Positions 1-8,539 of a stretch of DNA of 19,715 bases are shown here, one piece after another. Both the position numbers and the translations under genes were made by a program. Position 1 is the first letter of the stretch; each line of letters starts with the position of its first letter. This DNA comes from SLJK01 sp964567295. GTDB taxonomy: Bacteria > Bacillota > Dethiobacteria > DTU022 > UBA8154. The stretch covers positions 1 to 19,715 of the forward strand of contig CAZMLU010000030.1 of assembly GCA_964567295.1 (NCBI GenBank), in the 5' to 3' direction. Under the pieces are notes generated by a model. That model saw only the letters and a program-made list of their open reading frames with translations. It had not been told where the DNA came from and did not search any database.

Positions 1-14
1 CTATTAAAGGACTG

Positions 15-1040
15 CTATAATATCTCCAACTTCTCTTCCAGCCCGGAAGTATAATAAATCTCCCCGTTATTATCTATCAATACCCCATCAATATCAGAAA
101 GATTTTCCAGCAATTCCAGGCCTCGTTCCACACCTAGAACAAAGACCGCCGTAGAAAAAGCATCAGCGGTAAGAGCATCGGGACCCAGAACCGTTACGCT
201 GGCAACACCCCTTGCTGGCCGTCCGTCATCTGGATCAATAATATGGTGAAAGCGCTCCTCACCTTCCTCAAAAAAACGTTGGTAATCCCCTGATGTGGCC
301 ACGCTTCCCTGGTCAATTTGTAATGTGGCAAGCCATTTTTGAGGATCACGGGGATCTTGGACAGCAACCTTCCATGGCTCGCCATCCGGCTTGGATCCGC
401 TAATGTTAATGTCCCCGCCGGCATTAACAAACGACCCTTCAACTCCCGATTTCTCTATTACTTTTTGTCCGCGATCTACGATAAATCCTTTGGCTATTCC
501 TCCCACATCCATTTGCATGCCTTCTTTATCTAAAAAAACGCTGGATTCTTCCTCGTTTATTTCAACCTTTTCATAATCAACCTTTAATAGTGCCTCTTCA
601 ATTTCTTCAGAGGAAGGACGCCGTTGCTCATCTTCTTCATTTCCAAAACCCCACACTTCCAATAGCGGGCCCACTGTAGGGTCAAAGGCCCCTTCTGTCA
701 AACGCGAAAGTTGAAGTGCCTCCTGTAATACCATTATAACCTCTGGATTCACCTCTACCCATTCCCGGCCGGCGGCTTTATTGATACGTTCAATATCGCT
801 TCCCTCAATATGCCTGCTGAAAATACTCTCCAATTGTTCCATCTCGGCATAGGCTTCTTTCGCAATAGCGTCTCCTTCACTTTCACTAATTCCATACATA
901 GTTACAGTAACCTGCGTGTCCATAACTAAACGCATCTTGGTAATCCCATCTTCTCCAGAACCAAAACACCCGGAGAAACTCACGGCCAGAATAGTAAAGA
1001 ACAGCAAAATCAATAAAACCCCGTATCTATTCTTTTTCAT
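15..1040 (-). CDS. apbE: FAD:protein FMN transferase, lipoprotein
   Basis: ApbE moves FMN from FAD onto a Thr or Ser of target proteins outside the membrane; RnfG and RnfD are its classic targets and both are encoded upstream here. The 341-residue product starts at ATG 1040, eight or so bases after GGAGC; an in-frame start at 1085 has no such site. Residues 1-25 form a signal peptide ending in SFSGC, a fair lipobox, so Cys25 is probably lipidated. Family motifs are visible: MDTQVTVT near the mature N-terminus, GGIAKGFIVDRG, NAGGDI, TSGDYQRFF, HHIIDPDDGRPARG and DALTADAFSTAVF. Length is normal for the family. The gene lies after a terminator that follows the antiporter genes, so it probably has its own promoter. 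I see no terminator after its stop before the window ends. Confidence 0.96.
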   Translation of the reverse strand: MKKNRYGVLLILLFFTILAVSFSGCFGSGEDGITKMRLVMDTQVTVTMYGISESEGDAIAKEAYAEMEQLESIFSRHIEGSDIERINKAAGREWVEVNPEVIMVLQEALQLSRLTEGAFDPTVGPLLEVWGFGNEEDEQRRPSSEEIEEALLKVDYEKVEINEEESSVFLDKEGMQMDVGGIAKGFIVDRGQKVIEKSGVEGSFVNAGGDINISGSKPDGEPWKVAVQDPRDPQKWLATLQIDQGSVATSGDYQRFFEEGEERFHHIIDPDDGRPARGVASVTVLGPDALTADAFSTAVFVLGVERGLELLENLSDIDGVLIDNNGEIYYTSGLEEKLEIL

Positions 1041-1134
1041 AATATTTCGCTCCAATATTCTGTAACAATATATATTTTCCCGCAACTAAAAAAGGCAAAC
1101 ACTCTATGCAAGAGCTATCATCGTGTCGAACATA

Positions 1135-1166
1135 ATTATACTACCACTTTTGCTCTCTTTAAGCAA
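1135..1166 (-). promoter_or_regulatory. possible apbE promoter
   Basis: Read on the minus strand, TTGCTT (1161-1166) is followed 20 bases later by a perfect TATAAT (1135-1140), about 95 bases before the apbE start. The spacer is longer than the ideal 17, so the -35 assignment is weak. The case rests mainly on the -10 box and on the terminator just upstream, which would leave apbE without a promoter otherwise. Confidence 0.35.
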
Positions 1167-1238
1167 GGTAATCTCAGCAATGCTCGAAGGTAGAAAATAG
1201 TAGCTAAAGTTCTCTTCTTCCTATGGAACAATTTGCAT

Positions 1239-1265
1239 AAAAAAACAACGTGACTAAAACACGCC
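1239..1265 (-). terminator. rho-independent terminator after the antiporter genes
   Basis: On the minus strand GGCGTG (1260-1265) pairs with CACGTT (1247-1252), six pairs including two G-T, around the 7-base loop TTTTAGT. A run of seven T follows (1239-1245). It lies about 57 bases past the stop of the last antiporter-like gene and separates the long operon from apbE. Confidence 0.65.
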
Positions 1266-1321
1266 ATTTGAATAGCTTACCCCGAAATACTGCTTTAAAC
1301 TTTTACCCCGTCCATACTTCC

Positions 1322-3900
1322 CTATAATTCCGTAAGACCACGGGCAAAATAAAAGAGGACAAAGATTATGATCCCCAGCATCAATACTAGGAGTAGAGAA
1401 TCAAAGTTAAGGTTCCTAATATTCCATTCCAAAGGATTTAAAGCGAATTTCTTGCGGGCACCTTGTCTTTTTTCTTCCTCCTCTTTGCTCTCCTCTCCTG
1501 TTGACTCTCCTTTTTGCAAGCTTTTATCGATAAATTCTCTGGTTGAAGAACCAGCTTTTTCGTAACCTTTATTTAAGGCTTCATCTAATTTACCGGTACG
1601 ATCCGTAAACTTTTTAACACTTTTTCCAGTTTGTTCATAGGCTTCATCCAGGGCTTTATCTAAGCTGGCAGTGCGATCAGTCATGCGCCTTGTTGCTGCA
1701 CCTGTAGATTCGTAAGCCTTATCCAGGGCCCGGTCCAAGCCAGCAGTCCGGTCTGCAAATTTTTTGACGCCGGACCCGGTGCGTTCATAAGCTTCATCTA
1801 AAGTACTGTCTAGCTCCCTGGTTTTTTTTACATAATCAAGGGCTTTTGATCCGGAGGTCATATAAAGATCATCCAATCCTTTATCAAAGGAACCAAAGTA
1901 ACGGCAGAATTGGAGAAATTTGCCGCCAATCTCAGCGTAAAAATTATTCACACCCCCGTCCATTGTTTTACAGGAACGCAAAAGATAAAAATACACGATT
2001 TTTGCCAGGGGCGCAAAAATTAAGTATTCGATACTAACCCAGCGGGGAAAGCTATATTCATACAACCTGAACTTGTGTAGTGGAATATAAAGCAACAATG
2101 CCAGCAAAATAACGGTGCCGGCCGCCGCCAGGGGATGAGAACCGAAATAGGCCAGATCTCTTACATGTTCGATAGAGTATGGTTCGAAAACAAAAGAAGC
2201 TGTCGAAGCCAGGACAAATTGGTTTACAAAATAGTGAGGGAAAAAACCTATAATTAATATGAATAAGGCCAGCACATAGAGCGGGGCATAGAGTACCCAT
2301 GTGCCGCTTTGCTTTACAAGCCCTTCTGGTTCTTTTCCCCAAAAAACCTGTTGGAAAAATTTCAAATAATAACAGAGAGTTAAGGCGCTGCCCACTATAA
2401 AAACCTTCTCTGCCAGGAAGATATCCAAAGTACCATGAAGATAGTAAGCCTCCAGCAGTGAATCGTGAATAAGCGTTTTGCTAATATAACCACTAAAGAG
2501 GGGCACTCCCGCGATTGCCAGAACATATAAGATAAAAAACCCGGTCAGCATCGGCATAGAGCGATAAAGACCTCCCAATTTCTTAAACTCTAACTGACCG
2601 GTCCGGTAATAAATTATACCTACAATAAGAAAAAAACCTGTTTTGAATAGAGTATGGTTAAAAGAATGCAGCACAGCCCCGCTGTAACCCATAGCTTCTT
2701 CCGCACCAAAAAGAAAGGCTCCGGCACCAATACCCGTAAAAACATAACCCATCTGGCTGATGGAACTATAAGCTAAAAGCTTCATCATATTGCTCTGCAA
2801 AAGAGCTATTACCGCGCCAACCACCATGGTCATAAGGCCCAGCCACATTACGAAATAACCGGTAGATACGGCGAAGGAAAAGAGATGCCCAGGCTCCAGG
2901 GTAGATGGGGTAAAAACAAGCATGAGGATCCGTATTACACCGTAAACTCCGGCTTTGATCATTGCTCCCGAAGAAAGCGCATTGACTATGGCCGGCCCGG
3001 CAGCGTAAGCTTTGGGCATCCATAGATGGAGCGGCACAATTCCTGCTTTTATTCCAAAACCGACAAAAAAACAGGCAAATATTAATAGCAAGCTAACTGC
3101 AGGACCTCTTTCCATCTCCTCCATCAAGTTTGTTAACTCTACAGTTCCGGCAGCACTATAAAGGGCGAATATCCCGAACAAGAGCACCAGGCCACCCGCT
3201 ACTCCCAGGTATAGATAAAATTTTCCTGCTGCCAGGGCCTGGGGATTAAGCCGCCCGACAACCAAAACATAGGAAAAAAAAGTCATCATTTCAAAAAACA
3301 AAAAAAGGCTGACCAGGTCTCCGGCGACAAACACACCTAGAATGCTTCCCAATGTTAATAGTGAAAAACAATAATATAAAACATGATTGGATTCAATCCG
3401 GATATAGTGATAAGCAAATATAAGCACAAGCATCCAAACCAGGGAAGCTAAAAAAGCAAATATAAAACCTAAAAGATCCACCCTGAAGGAAAGCCCCAGG
3501 CTCATGAGTTCGTAAAAGCGATATTCTATCACCCCCTGACGCANNNNNNNNNNNNNNNNNNNNNNNNNNNNNNNNNNNNNNNNNNNNNNNNNNNNNNNNN
3601 NNNNNNNNNNNNNNNNNNNNNNNNNNNNNNNNNNNNNNNNNNNGAAAGCCCCAGGCTCATGAGTTCGTAAAAGCGATATTCTATCACCCCCTGACGCACC
3701 AATGGATACATAGAAAGCACCATGAGAAAAGTGGCCATTCCCGCCAGGGAAGCAAAAAAAGCGGCCAATCTTTTATTTTTAATGCTGAGCATATAAACCA
3801 CAAGTGCGGCAGCCATAGGAAAAAGAACAACGGCCACAGGCCGCAAGGAAATAATGGTGTCAGCAGCTACCAAATTGTTCGATGCCGCAGTCAAAATCAT
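1322..3900 (-). CDS. NuoL/M-like proton-conducting antiporter subunit with tandem-repeat tail
   Basis: Third antiporter-like membrane subunit of the cluster. An N gap with a duplicated 55-base flank splits it; removing gap and duplicate (155 bases) joins both parts in frame. Start is taken as ATG 3900, nine bases after GAGGGGG, giving 807 residues. The ion-path residues expected in this family are present: FFE in TM5 (E152), GIKAG in TM7 (K233), MIKAG in TM8 (K264) and SGYISK in TM12. The usual PDAH..AP segment between TM7 and TM8 is replaced by MPKAYAAGPAIV. After the membrane core comes a soluble stretch with five 25-residue repeats (residues about 620-744), a Lys/Glu-rich linker, and one last membrane helix. 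I infer a role in the Mrp/Mbh cation:proton module; which ion it moves cannot be read from sequence. Confidence 0.9.
1514..1888 (-). repeat. five tandem 75-bp coding repeats
   Basis: Five consecutive 25-codon units start (minus strand) at 1888, 1813, 1738, 1663 and 1588. The consensus is LDxALDxAYExTG followed by three variable residues, KKF, one variable residue and DRT. The three middle copies are most alike and the outer two diverge. The first unit begins FDKGLDDLYMTSG. The units look amphipathic and charged, and they sit between the antiporter core and the last membrane helix. Confidence 0.9.
3489..3698. repeat. 55-bp direct repeat flanking an N gap (assembly artefact)
   Basis: Bases 3489-3543 and 3644-3698 are identical and separated by 100 N. 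Collapsing them restores one uninterrupted antiporter gene. This is the pattern of two contigs that overlap by one k-mer and were scaffolded without merging. Confidence 0.93.
3544..3643. other. assembly gap, 100 N, probably zero missing bases
   Basis: Placeholder gap between two copies of the same 55 bases. Protein continuity across the collapsed junction implies that nothing is missing. Confidence 0.9.
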
Positions 3901-4008
3901 GGGAACCATCCCCCTCAAACATTTAACCTATGTAGATTCCTTTATGCCTGCGCCACTACGGCAGATATAAATTTTTCCTTAATACATAAAATTACACCGG
4001 GCCGGAAC

Positions 4009-5508
4009 CTATGGCATCCCACTTTGGAAAAGAAAACTAGCTGCCTTAAGGGAAAGTTCAAAAAGAAAATTATTGGGCATGAGGCCGAAAACAAAACAGC
4101 TTAATCCCAACACAGCCACAGGGATAATCATGCCATAAGTGGCCTCATCATACTCAAGAGCCAGGGATTCTTCCCCTTCATGTTCATTTTCCCCTCCAAA
4201 AAAGGCTGCAATAATAATGGGCAGATAGTACAGCCCGTTTAACAAACTGCTTACCAGCAAAATAAATACGTAAAAGGGAACTCCTGCATCAAGTGCTCCC
4301 AGGGCTAACGTCCACTTGCTGAGAAATCCATTCAAGGGGGGAATACCGATCATGGCCAGCGCAGCAATGGTAAAAGCTCCCATGGTGACAGGCATTTTTT
4401 TACCTATACCATGAAGGTCGTTAATGTTGCGCAACCCTGTTTTCCAAATAATTGCGCCTGCCGCAAGAAAGAGAGTGCTCTTCATCAAGGCGTGGCTGAA
4501 AATGTGAAAAACGTCTCCCACCAGTGCCTTTTCGTTTAAAAGAGCCATACCCATGATGATATATCCCATCTGCCCCACACTGGAATAAGCCAGACGCCTT
4601 TTCAGATCATCCTGGGTCAACGCAACCGCTGAACCAAGCACGATCGTTATAACCGCCAGCACACCTAAAAGAATATCCCAATTTGCCTCTTTAACTAAAG
4701 GAATATTAAAAACGGTAAAAAGGACCCTTAGCAGGCCGTAGGCCCCGGTTTTCAGCATGATACCGGAAAGCAAAGCGCTGGCCGGTGAAGGGGCTACCGG
4801 GTGGGCATCGGGTAACCAAACATGTAAAGGAAACATACCGGCCTTCATTCCGAACCCGATCAGAAAGTTAAGAAAGGCCAGGAAAGCCATTGTACTGGGC
4901 ACGGTGATAAGGGTTCCTTCACTAAGGCTGACAGAACCGGCCAGCTCAAAGGTCAGAATAATGGCGAAAAATAAAGCCAGACCGCCAATAATAGTCATGA
5001 TCAGGTACTTGTATCCGGCCCGCAGAGCTTCACGAGTTTCCTCATGAATAACCAGCACATATGAAATAAGAGACATAAGTTCAAAGAAAATAAAAAGAGT
5101 AAAAAAATCGCCCGCCATAAATATACCCAGGCAGCTGCCGAGAACAAATATAAATATGGGGTAAAACCTATCGCCTGCGTGTTCATGAGACATGTAATCG
5201 ATGGCATAAATGGAGACCAACATCCACACAAAGGAAGAAATAAGTGCCAGGCTGAAACTTAGGATGTCCAGTCTTACAGTAATCCCCAATCCCGGCAAAA
5301 TATCAAAGATGGTATAAGCAATTACCCCTCCATCTGCCACTGAGGGGTACATAGCCACCACAGATATAAAAGTGAGCACCGCTGTTGTTACAGATAGGCC
5401 GTCACGCATTTTCTCCGAACGCCTGCTGCTAACAAAGATAACAATAGACATAAAAATTGGAAATATTACTACCCAAACAGGCAGAAAATTATAGATAACT
5501 GTATCCAA
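4009..5508 (-). CDS. MrpD/NuoN-like antiporter subunit (second copy)
   Basis: A 499-residue polytopic membrane protein of the complex I antiporter-like family. It starts at TTG 5508, seven bases after AGGGGTG; no ATG fits better. Ion-path residues are all visible: FFELMSLISY in TM5, GMKAG in TM7, then PLHVWLPDAH and the conserved AP segment, MLKTGAYG in TM8, QDDLKRRLAYSS in the following loop, and GFLSK in TM12. Length is usual for MrpD. It lies 69 bases after mrpD and about 110 bases before the repeat-bearing subunit, so the operon carries three antiporter-like subunits in a row. I infer it adds an ion channel to the Mrp/Mbh-type complex. It could also be called MrpA-N-like; assignment within the family needs a tree. 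Confidence 0.92.
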   Translation of the reverse strand: MDTVIYNFLPVWVVIFPIFMSIVIFVSSRRSEKMRDGLSVTTAVLTFISVVAMYPSVADGGVIAYTIFDILPGLGITVRLDILSFSLALISSFVWMLVSIYAIDYMSHEHAGDRFYPIFIFVLGSCLGIFMAGDFFTLFIFFELMSLISYVLVIHEETREALRAGYKYLIMTIIGGLALFFAIILTFELAGSVSLSEGTLITVPSTMAFLAFLNFLIGFGMKAGMFPLHVWLPDAHPVAPSPASALLSGIMLKTGAYGLLRVLFTVFNIPLVKEANWDILLGVLAVITIVLGSAVALTQDDLKRRLAYSSVGQMGYIIMGMALLNEKALVGDVFHIFSHALMKSTLFLAAGAIIWKTGLRNINDLHGIGKKMPVTMGAFTIAALAMIGIPPLNGFLSKWTLALGALDAGVPFYVFILLVSSLLNGLYYLPIIIAAFFGGENEHEGEESLALEYDEATYGMIIPVAVLGLSCFVFGLMPNNFLFELSLKAASFLFQSGMP

Positions 5509-5577
5509 TAATGTTCACCCCTATCATTTTTATTATAGCATATTATAGGAAATCTAACTGAATATTTCCTTTCTTCC

Positions 5578-6864
5578 TTACAAGCCTATCGTTCTTTCAA
5601 TAAAACTGAGCACAGGAGCCGGGTAAAAACCAAAGAAGATAATGCCTAGAGCCAGTACCAAAACTGGAACCAGCATCAAAGAGGGAACATCTTTGTGCTC
5701 CGACTGGGGCATTATCTGTGTTCCAAAAAAAGCATCAATCACAATGGGAAAATAATAAATTCCGTTTAACAGGCTGCTTAANNNNNNNNNNNNNNNNNNN
5801 NNNNNNNNNNNNNNNNNNNNNNNNNNNNNNNNNNNNNNNNNNNNNNNNNNNNNNNNNNNNNNNNNNNNNNNNNNNNNNNNNAAAAGCCCTATCCCCATAA
5901 AAACAAACCCGATCTGTGCGATACTGGAGTAGGCCAGCATCTTTTTTATGTCATCCTGTACCATGGCAATAATTGAGCCAGCTAAAATCGCCAATACTGA
6001 AAGAAATAGAACGATATCAAGAACAGGGATGACTTCAAAAATCTGCGGTGGAAAAACCTGAAATAAAAGCTTCACCAGGGCTACTGCATAGATCTTTATT
6101 ACCAGCCCTGATAAAACCGCACTGGAAGGTGAAGGTGCCGAAGAATGAGCATCTGGCAGCCAAACATGTAACGGGAACAAAGCAGACTTAACCCCTAAGG
6201 AAACAATTATCAGACTTAAGGCAATAACTATATTATAAGGATAAAGGGGCAGAACATGAGGAAGTTCCTGTGCCACATAGGTAAAATTAAGGTTCCCCGT
6301 TACCATATAAAGCATCGCCACTGCCAATAAAAAGCAACCTGAGCCCATAACACTCAAAATCAAATACTTCAAGCTGGCTTCGATGCATTTGCGGTCATCT
6401 TTGATGGAAATAATACCACAAGCAGCAATAGTAGAAATTTCTATAAAGACATAGAGGTTGAATAGATCATTGGTTAGAGCTATTCCACACATAGCCCCCA
6501 GCAGTAACAAGTAAAGGCTGCAGTACCAATGCAGGACATCACTTTTCAATTCGTGTCTCAGATCCTCTACGCCGTAAATGAGGACTACAAAACTGATAGA
6601 GGTGAGGACCATTAGCACGTAGGCGGAAAGATAATCTGCATAGAGCTCAACACCCCATGGCGGTGGCCAACCTCCTACGTGATAATTAAAAGGACCGGAC
6701 GTCCCCACCTGGTAAAGCAGATAAATGGATATAATAAAAACAGCAGCGAGAACCACCAGGGTGAGTTGGAACACCAAATCCCTTCGTTTCTTTCCCAATA
6801 AAGGAACGACAAAGGAAGTTCCGAATAGTAAAATTATCATTATAACAGGCAGATGATGATACAA
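5578..6864 (-). CDS. mrpD: MrpD/MbhH antiporter subunit, interrupted by a gap
   Basis: The main MrpD-type subunit, directly after mrpC with one base between. It starts at TTG 6864, nine bases after GGAGG that lies in the end of mrpC. The N-terminal part has the MrpD hallmark HVGGWPPPWG, then FIEISTIAA (TM5 Glu), GVKSALFPLHVWLPDAH (TM7 Lys), LVIKIYAVAL (TM8 Lys) and QDDIKKMLAYSS. After MGIGL the sequence enters 100 N and resumes at SSLLNGIYYFPI. In the neighbouring paralogue about 96 residues lie between these points, so roughly 290 bases are missing rather than 100, including the TM12 Lys. Visible lengths are 327 residues before the gap and 67 after. It should form the Na+/H+ exchange path together with MrpA-like parts. 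Confidence 0.9.
   Translation of the reverse strand: MYHHLPVIMIILLFGTSFVVPLLGKKRRDLVFQLTLVVLAAVFIISIYLLYQVGTSGPFNYHVGGWPPPWGVELYADYLSAYVLMVLTSISFVVLIYGVEDLRHELKSDVLHWYCSLYLLLLGAMCGIALTNDLFNLYVFIEISTIAACGIISIKDDRKCIEASLKYLILSVMGSGCFLLAVAMLYMVTGNLNFTYVAQELPHVLPLYPYNIVIALSLIIVSLGVKSALFPLHVWLPDAHSSAPSPSSAVLSGLVIKIYAVALVKLLFQVFPPQIFEVIPVLDIVLFLSVLAILAGSIIAMVQDDIKKMLAYSSIAQIGFVFMGIGLXXXXXXXXXXXXXXXXXXXXXXXXXXXXXXXXXXLSSLLNGIYYFPIVIDAFFGTQIMPQSEHKDVPSLMLVPVLVLALGIIFFGFYPAPVLSFIERTIGL
5782..5881. other. assembly gap, 100 N, about 290 bases expected
   Basis: The gap lies inside mrpD. The flanks are not duplicated. Comparison with the paralogue at 4009-5508 indicates about 96 missing residues, so the N count is a placeholder and not a measured length. 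Confidence 0.8.
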
Positions 6865-6865
6865 A

Positions 6866-7105
6866 TTATTGGTCCTCCATGGCTCTCAATTGTGCAATTT
6901 CATCAGCATCTAAAGTACCATAACTGGCATAAAGCTTCACTATAAGGCTAAGAGCATAAGCAGTAACACTTACAGCTACTACAATACCGGTCAATATAAG
7001 GGCTGAAGGCAGTGGATTTATATAAAGCAGCCCCCCTTCTTCCGCAATAATAGGCGCTCTTCCACCTCTAACATAACCTATGGATACAAAAAAAAGAAAT
7101 ATCCC
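6866..7105 (-). CDS. mrpC: MrpC/MnhC antiporter subunit, 3' part only
   Basis: C-terminal 79 residues of the small NuoK-like Mrp subunit. The visible sequence has a YVRGGRAPI stretch, then NPLPSALILTGIVV, which is the MrpC/NuoK-type signature, and a cytosolic tail ending AMEDQ. MrpC is usually about 110-115 residues, so roughly 35-40 N-terminal residues are lost in the gap. A single frame seems to read through the N run into the start of mrpB, but that is chance: the two ends belong to different families. The stop is one base from the mrpD start, so coupled translation is likely. Confidence 0.85.
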   Translation of the reverse strand, partial: GIFLFFVSIGYVRGGRAPIIAEEGGLLYINPLPSALILTGIVVAVSVTAYALSLIVKLYASYGTLDADEIAQLRAMEDQ

Positions 7106-7205
7106 NNNNNNNNNNNNNNNNNNNNNNNNNNNNNNNNNNNNNNNNNNNNNNNNNNNNNNNNNNNNNNNNNNNNNNNNNNNNNNNNNNNNNNNNNNNNNNN
7201 NNNNN
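7106..7205. other. assembly gap, 100 N, spanning the end of mrpB and start of mrpC
   Basis: The left flank codes for the C-terminus of MrpC and the right flank for the N-terminus of MrpB. From usual family lengths about 105-110 residues of MrpB and 35-40 of MrpC are missing, so over 400 bases rather than 100. Confidence 0.8.
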
Positions 7206-7306
7206 GATAAATGACCGTAGAATATAATATAAAGCCCATACAGCTGGATAAAGGGGACAATTAATCTGCTTATGGAACGAACTACAACATCTTCCAAGAA
7301 ATCCAC
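7206..7306 (-). CDS. mrpB: MrpB/MbhF antiporter subunit, 5' part only
   Basis: First 33 codons of an MrpB-type subunit (MnhB domain), a small membrane protein of about 140 residues. Visible are the N-terminal helix with RSISRLIVPFIQLYGLYII and then GHL; the two remaining bases (TC) before the gap fit the Ser of the family's GHLSPGGG motif. The start is uncertain. GTG 7306 is the longest reading but has GGGGAG almost touching it; TTG three codons later has better spacing. The gene follows mbhE by about 11 bases. Confidence 0.8.
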
Positions 7307-7317
7307 TCCCCATTAAT

Positions 7318-7665
7318 TCAATGTGCTCTTAAGGTTGCCAATGCCGCAGCGATAGCCACAAAAAGCACCGTTACTTCTCCCAAGGTGTCAAAAGCACGAT
7401 AATCCATTATTACTGCAGTTATAGCATTAACCGCCCCTGTTTCTCGGACAGTTCCTTCAATATATCGTTCGGCAACATAATTACGGGCGGGCACATCCTC
7501 AGCTCCAAAAGTGGGCATTTCGGCTACGGTTATTAGAAGCGCATAGCTAATTATGAGAATTATTACCACTACCAGGAGCTGCCTGATACGACCTACCGGC
7601 AAATAGAAAAAAACATAAGCCATTAGCAGCAAAAGCGCCACTCCGAAAACAGGAGTCAAATCCAC
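7318..7665 (-). CDS. mbhE: MbhE-type subunit (split C-terminal part of MrpA)
   Basis: A 115-residue membrane protein matching the MbhE family, which in classical Mrp systems is part of the C-terminal region of MrpA. The N-terminal half has two hydrophobic helices. The C-terminal half contains GAVNAITAVIMDYRAFDTLG followed by EVTVLFVA, the signature shared by MbhE and the MrpA tail. It starts at GTG 7665, six bases after GGGGGG. It lies between mbhD and mrpB, the same order as in the archaeal membrane-bound hydrogenase module. Confidence 0.88.
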   Translation of the reverse strand: MDLTPVFGVALLLLMAYVFFYLPVGRIRQLLVVVIILIISYALLITVAEMPTFGAEDVPARNYVAERYIEGTVRETGAVNAITAVIMDYRAFDTLGEVTVLFVAIAAALATLRAH

Positions 7666-7676
7666 TTACAGCCCCC

Positions 7677-7916
7677 CTATTCTGTCCTCTTCGTTTTACT
7701 AATGGTTGCGATAAATAAAAATGAGGTCACCCCTGCTCCCAGGGCCGCCTCAGTCATAGCTACATCAGAAGCACCCAGCATCTGCCAGATTATAGCCATT
7801 ACCAGGCTATAAGCGGCAAAAAGCACCACAGCACTGAGCAGATCTCGAGTATAAGCCACTGCAATAGCACAAAGAATCAAAAAAGATAACAATAAAAAAT
7901 CTAGAATGGAAGTCAA
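7677..7916 (-). CDS. mbhD: MbhD-type subunit (DUF4040-like, split MrpA part)
   Basis: A 79-residue protein with about three hydrophobic helices. The stretch AVVLFAAYSLVMAI followed by SDVAMTEAALGAGVTSFLF is the DUF4040/MbhD signature, normally found inside long MrpA proteins. It starts at TTG 7916 with GGAAG about seven bases upstream; the gene begins two bases before the end of the region after the mrpG stop (7919), so translation is probably coupled. It forms part of the membrane module linking antiporter-like subunits. Confidence 0.88.
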   Translation of the reverse strand: MTSILDFLLLSFLILCAIAVAYTRDLLSAVVLFAAYSLVMAIIWQMLGASDVAMTEAALGAGVTSFLFIATISKTKRTE

Positions 7917-7918
7917 TG

Positions 7919-8251
7919 TTAGCTTCCTTTCTCCTTAGAAGTTTTATCAAGATCAAAACTATCCTTCACCATTGGAATACCGCTGTTATAAGCAGCCCGC
8001 GCAATTACATGTCCCGCTGTAGGATTAGCGATCCATAAAAGAACAATTATAATGATCAGTTTAGTAGCAATAACAAGATCCCCCTGTAGCACCAGACCCA
8101 TAAGCACCAGGCCCACCCCCAGCGTATCACATTTTGTTGTAGCATGCAGCCGGGTATATACATCTGGAAGGCGCAATAGACCAGTAACTCCTACCGCAAA
8201 AAAGAATACCCCTGTAAATATTAAAATTGAAGAAATTATATTAATAAACAC
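7919..8251 (-). CDS. mrpG: MrpG/MnhG antiporter subunit
   Basis: A 110-residue protein with three membrane helices. Family signatures are GLLRLPDVYTRLHATTKCDTLG near residues 25-45 and NPTAGHVIARAAY near 76-88. It starts at GTG 8251, five bases after GGGGGAG. It is 22 bases downstream of mrpF. The charged tail ends KEKGS. MrpG is an essential small subunit of the cation:proton antiporter; its exact role is not established by sequence. Confidence 0.94.
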   Translation of the reverse strand: MFINIISSILIFTGVFFFAVGVTGLLRLPDVYTRLHATTKCDTLGVGLVLMGLVLQGDLVIATKLIIIIVLLWIANPTAGHVIARAAYNSGIPMVKDSFDLDKTSKEKGS

Positions 8252-8273
8252 TTTAGCTCCCCCTGAAGAATAG

Positions 8274-8537
8274 CTAGTCTAAAACCCCTTTTTCCATATA
8301 CTTAGCAACTCCAACGGTCATTATAAAAGCAATCAAAGCGTATACCAGTGCTACATCCAAAAAAAATTCCTGACCATATAAAAAAGAAACAAGGGAGATG
8401 ATCACCATGGTTTTGGAGCCGATAACATTAATAGCAGCAACCCTGTCCGCAGCAGTGGGACCAAGTGCTGCCCTGATAAGGCATAAAAAAGTAAGAACCA
8501 GCAAAGAGACGGTGGCTACCATATATACTTGCGGCAT
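8274..8537 (-). CDS. mrpF: MrpF/MnhF antiporter subunit
   Basis: An 87-residue protein with three hydrophobic helices. CLIRAALGPTAADRVAAINVIG is the family signature. ATG 8537 is two bases from the mrpE stop, and the nearby AGGT is a poor ribosome binding site, so translation is likely coupled to mrpE. A second ATG five codons later cannot be excluded. It is part of the Mrp/Mbh membrane module. Confidence 0.94.
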   Translation of the reverse strand: MPQVYMVATVSLLVLTFLCLIRAALGPTAADRVAAINVIGSKTMVIISLVSFLYGQEFFLDVALVYALIAFIMTVGVAKYMEKGVLD

Positions 8538-8539
8538 AC

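Noticed and set aside
1514..1888. Possible CRISPR-like or noncoding direct repeat array
   Set aside because: The units are contiguous 75-base coding repeats without spacers, in frame with a membrane protein, and vary at codon level.
3489..3698. Possible frameshifted or duplicated antiporter gene
   Set aside because: The two copies are exactly 55 bases with 100 N between, and the same pattern occurs at rnfG. Assembly overlap is the simpler explanation.
5530..5577. Hairpin (GGAAAT with ATTTCC) and TATAAT-like boxes between two antiporter genes
   Set aside because: No T run follows the hairpin, so it is not a terminator, and no fitting -35 lies at the right distance for an internal promoter.
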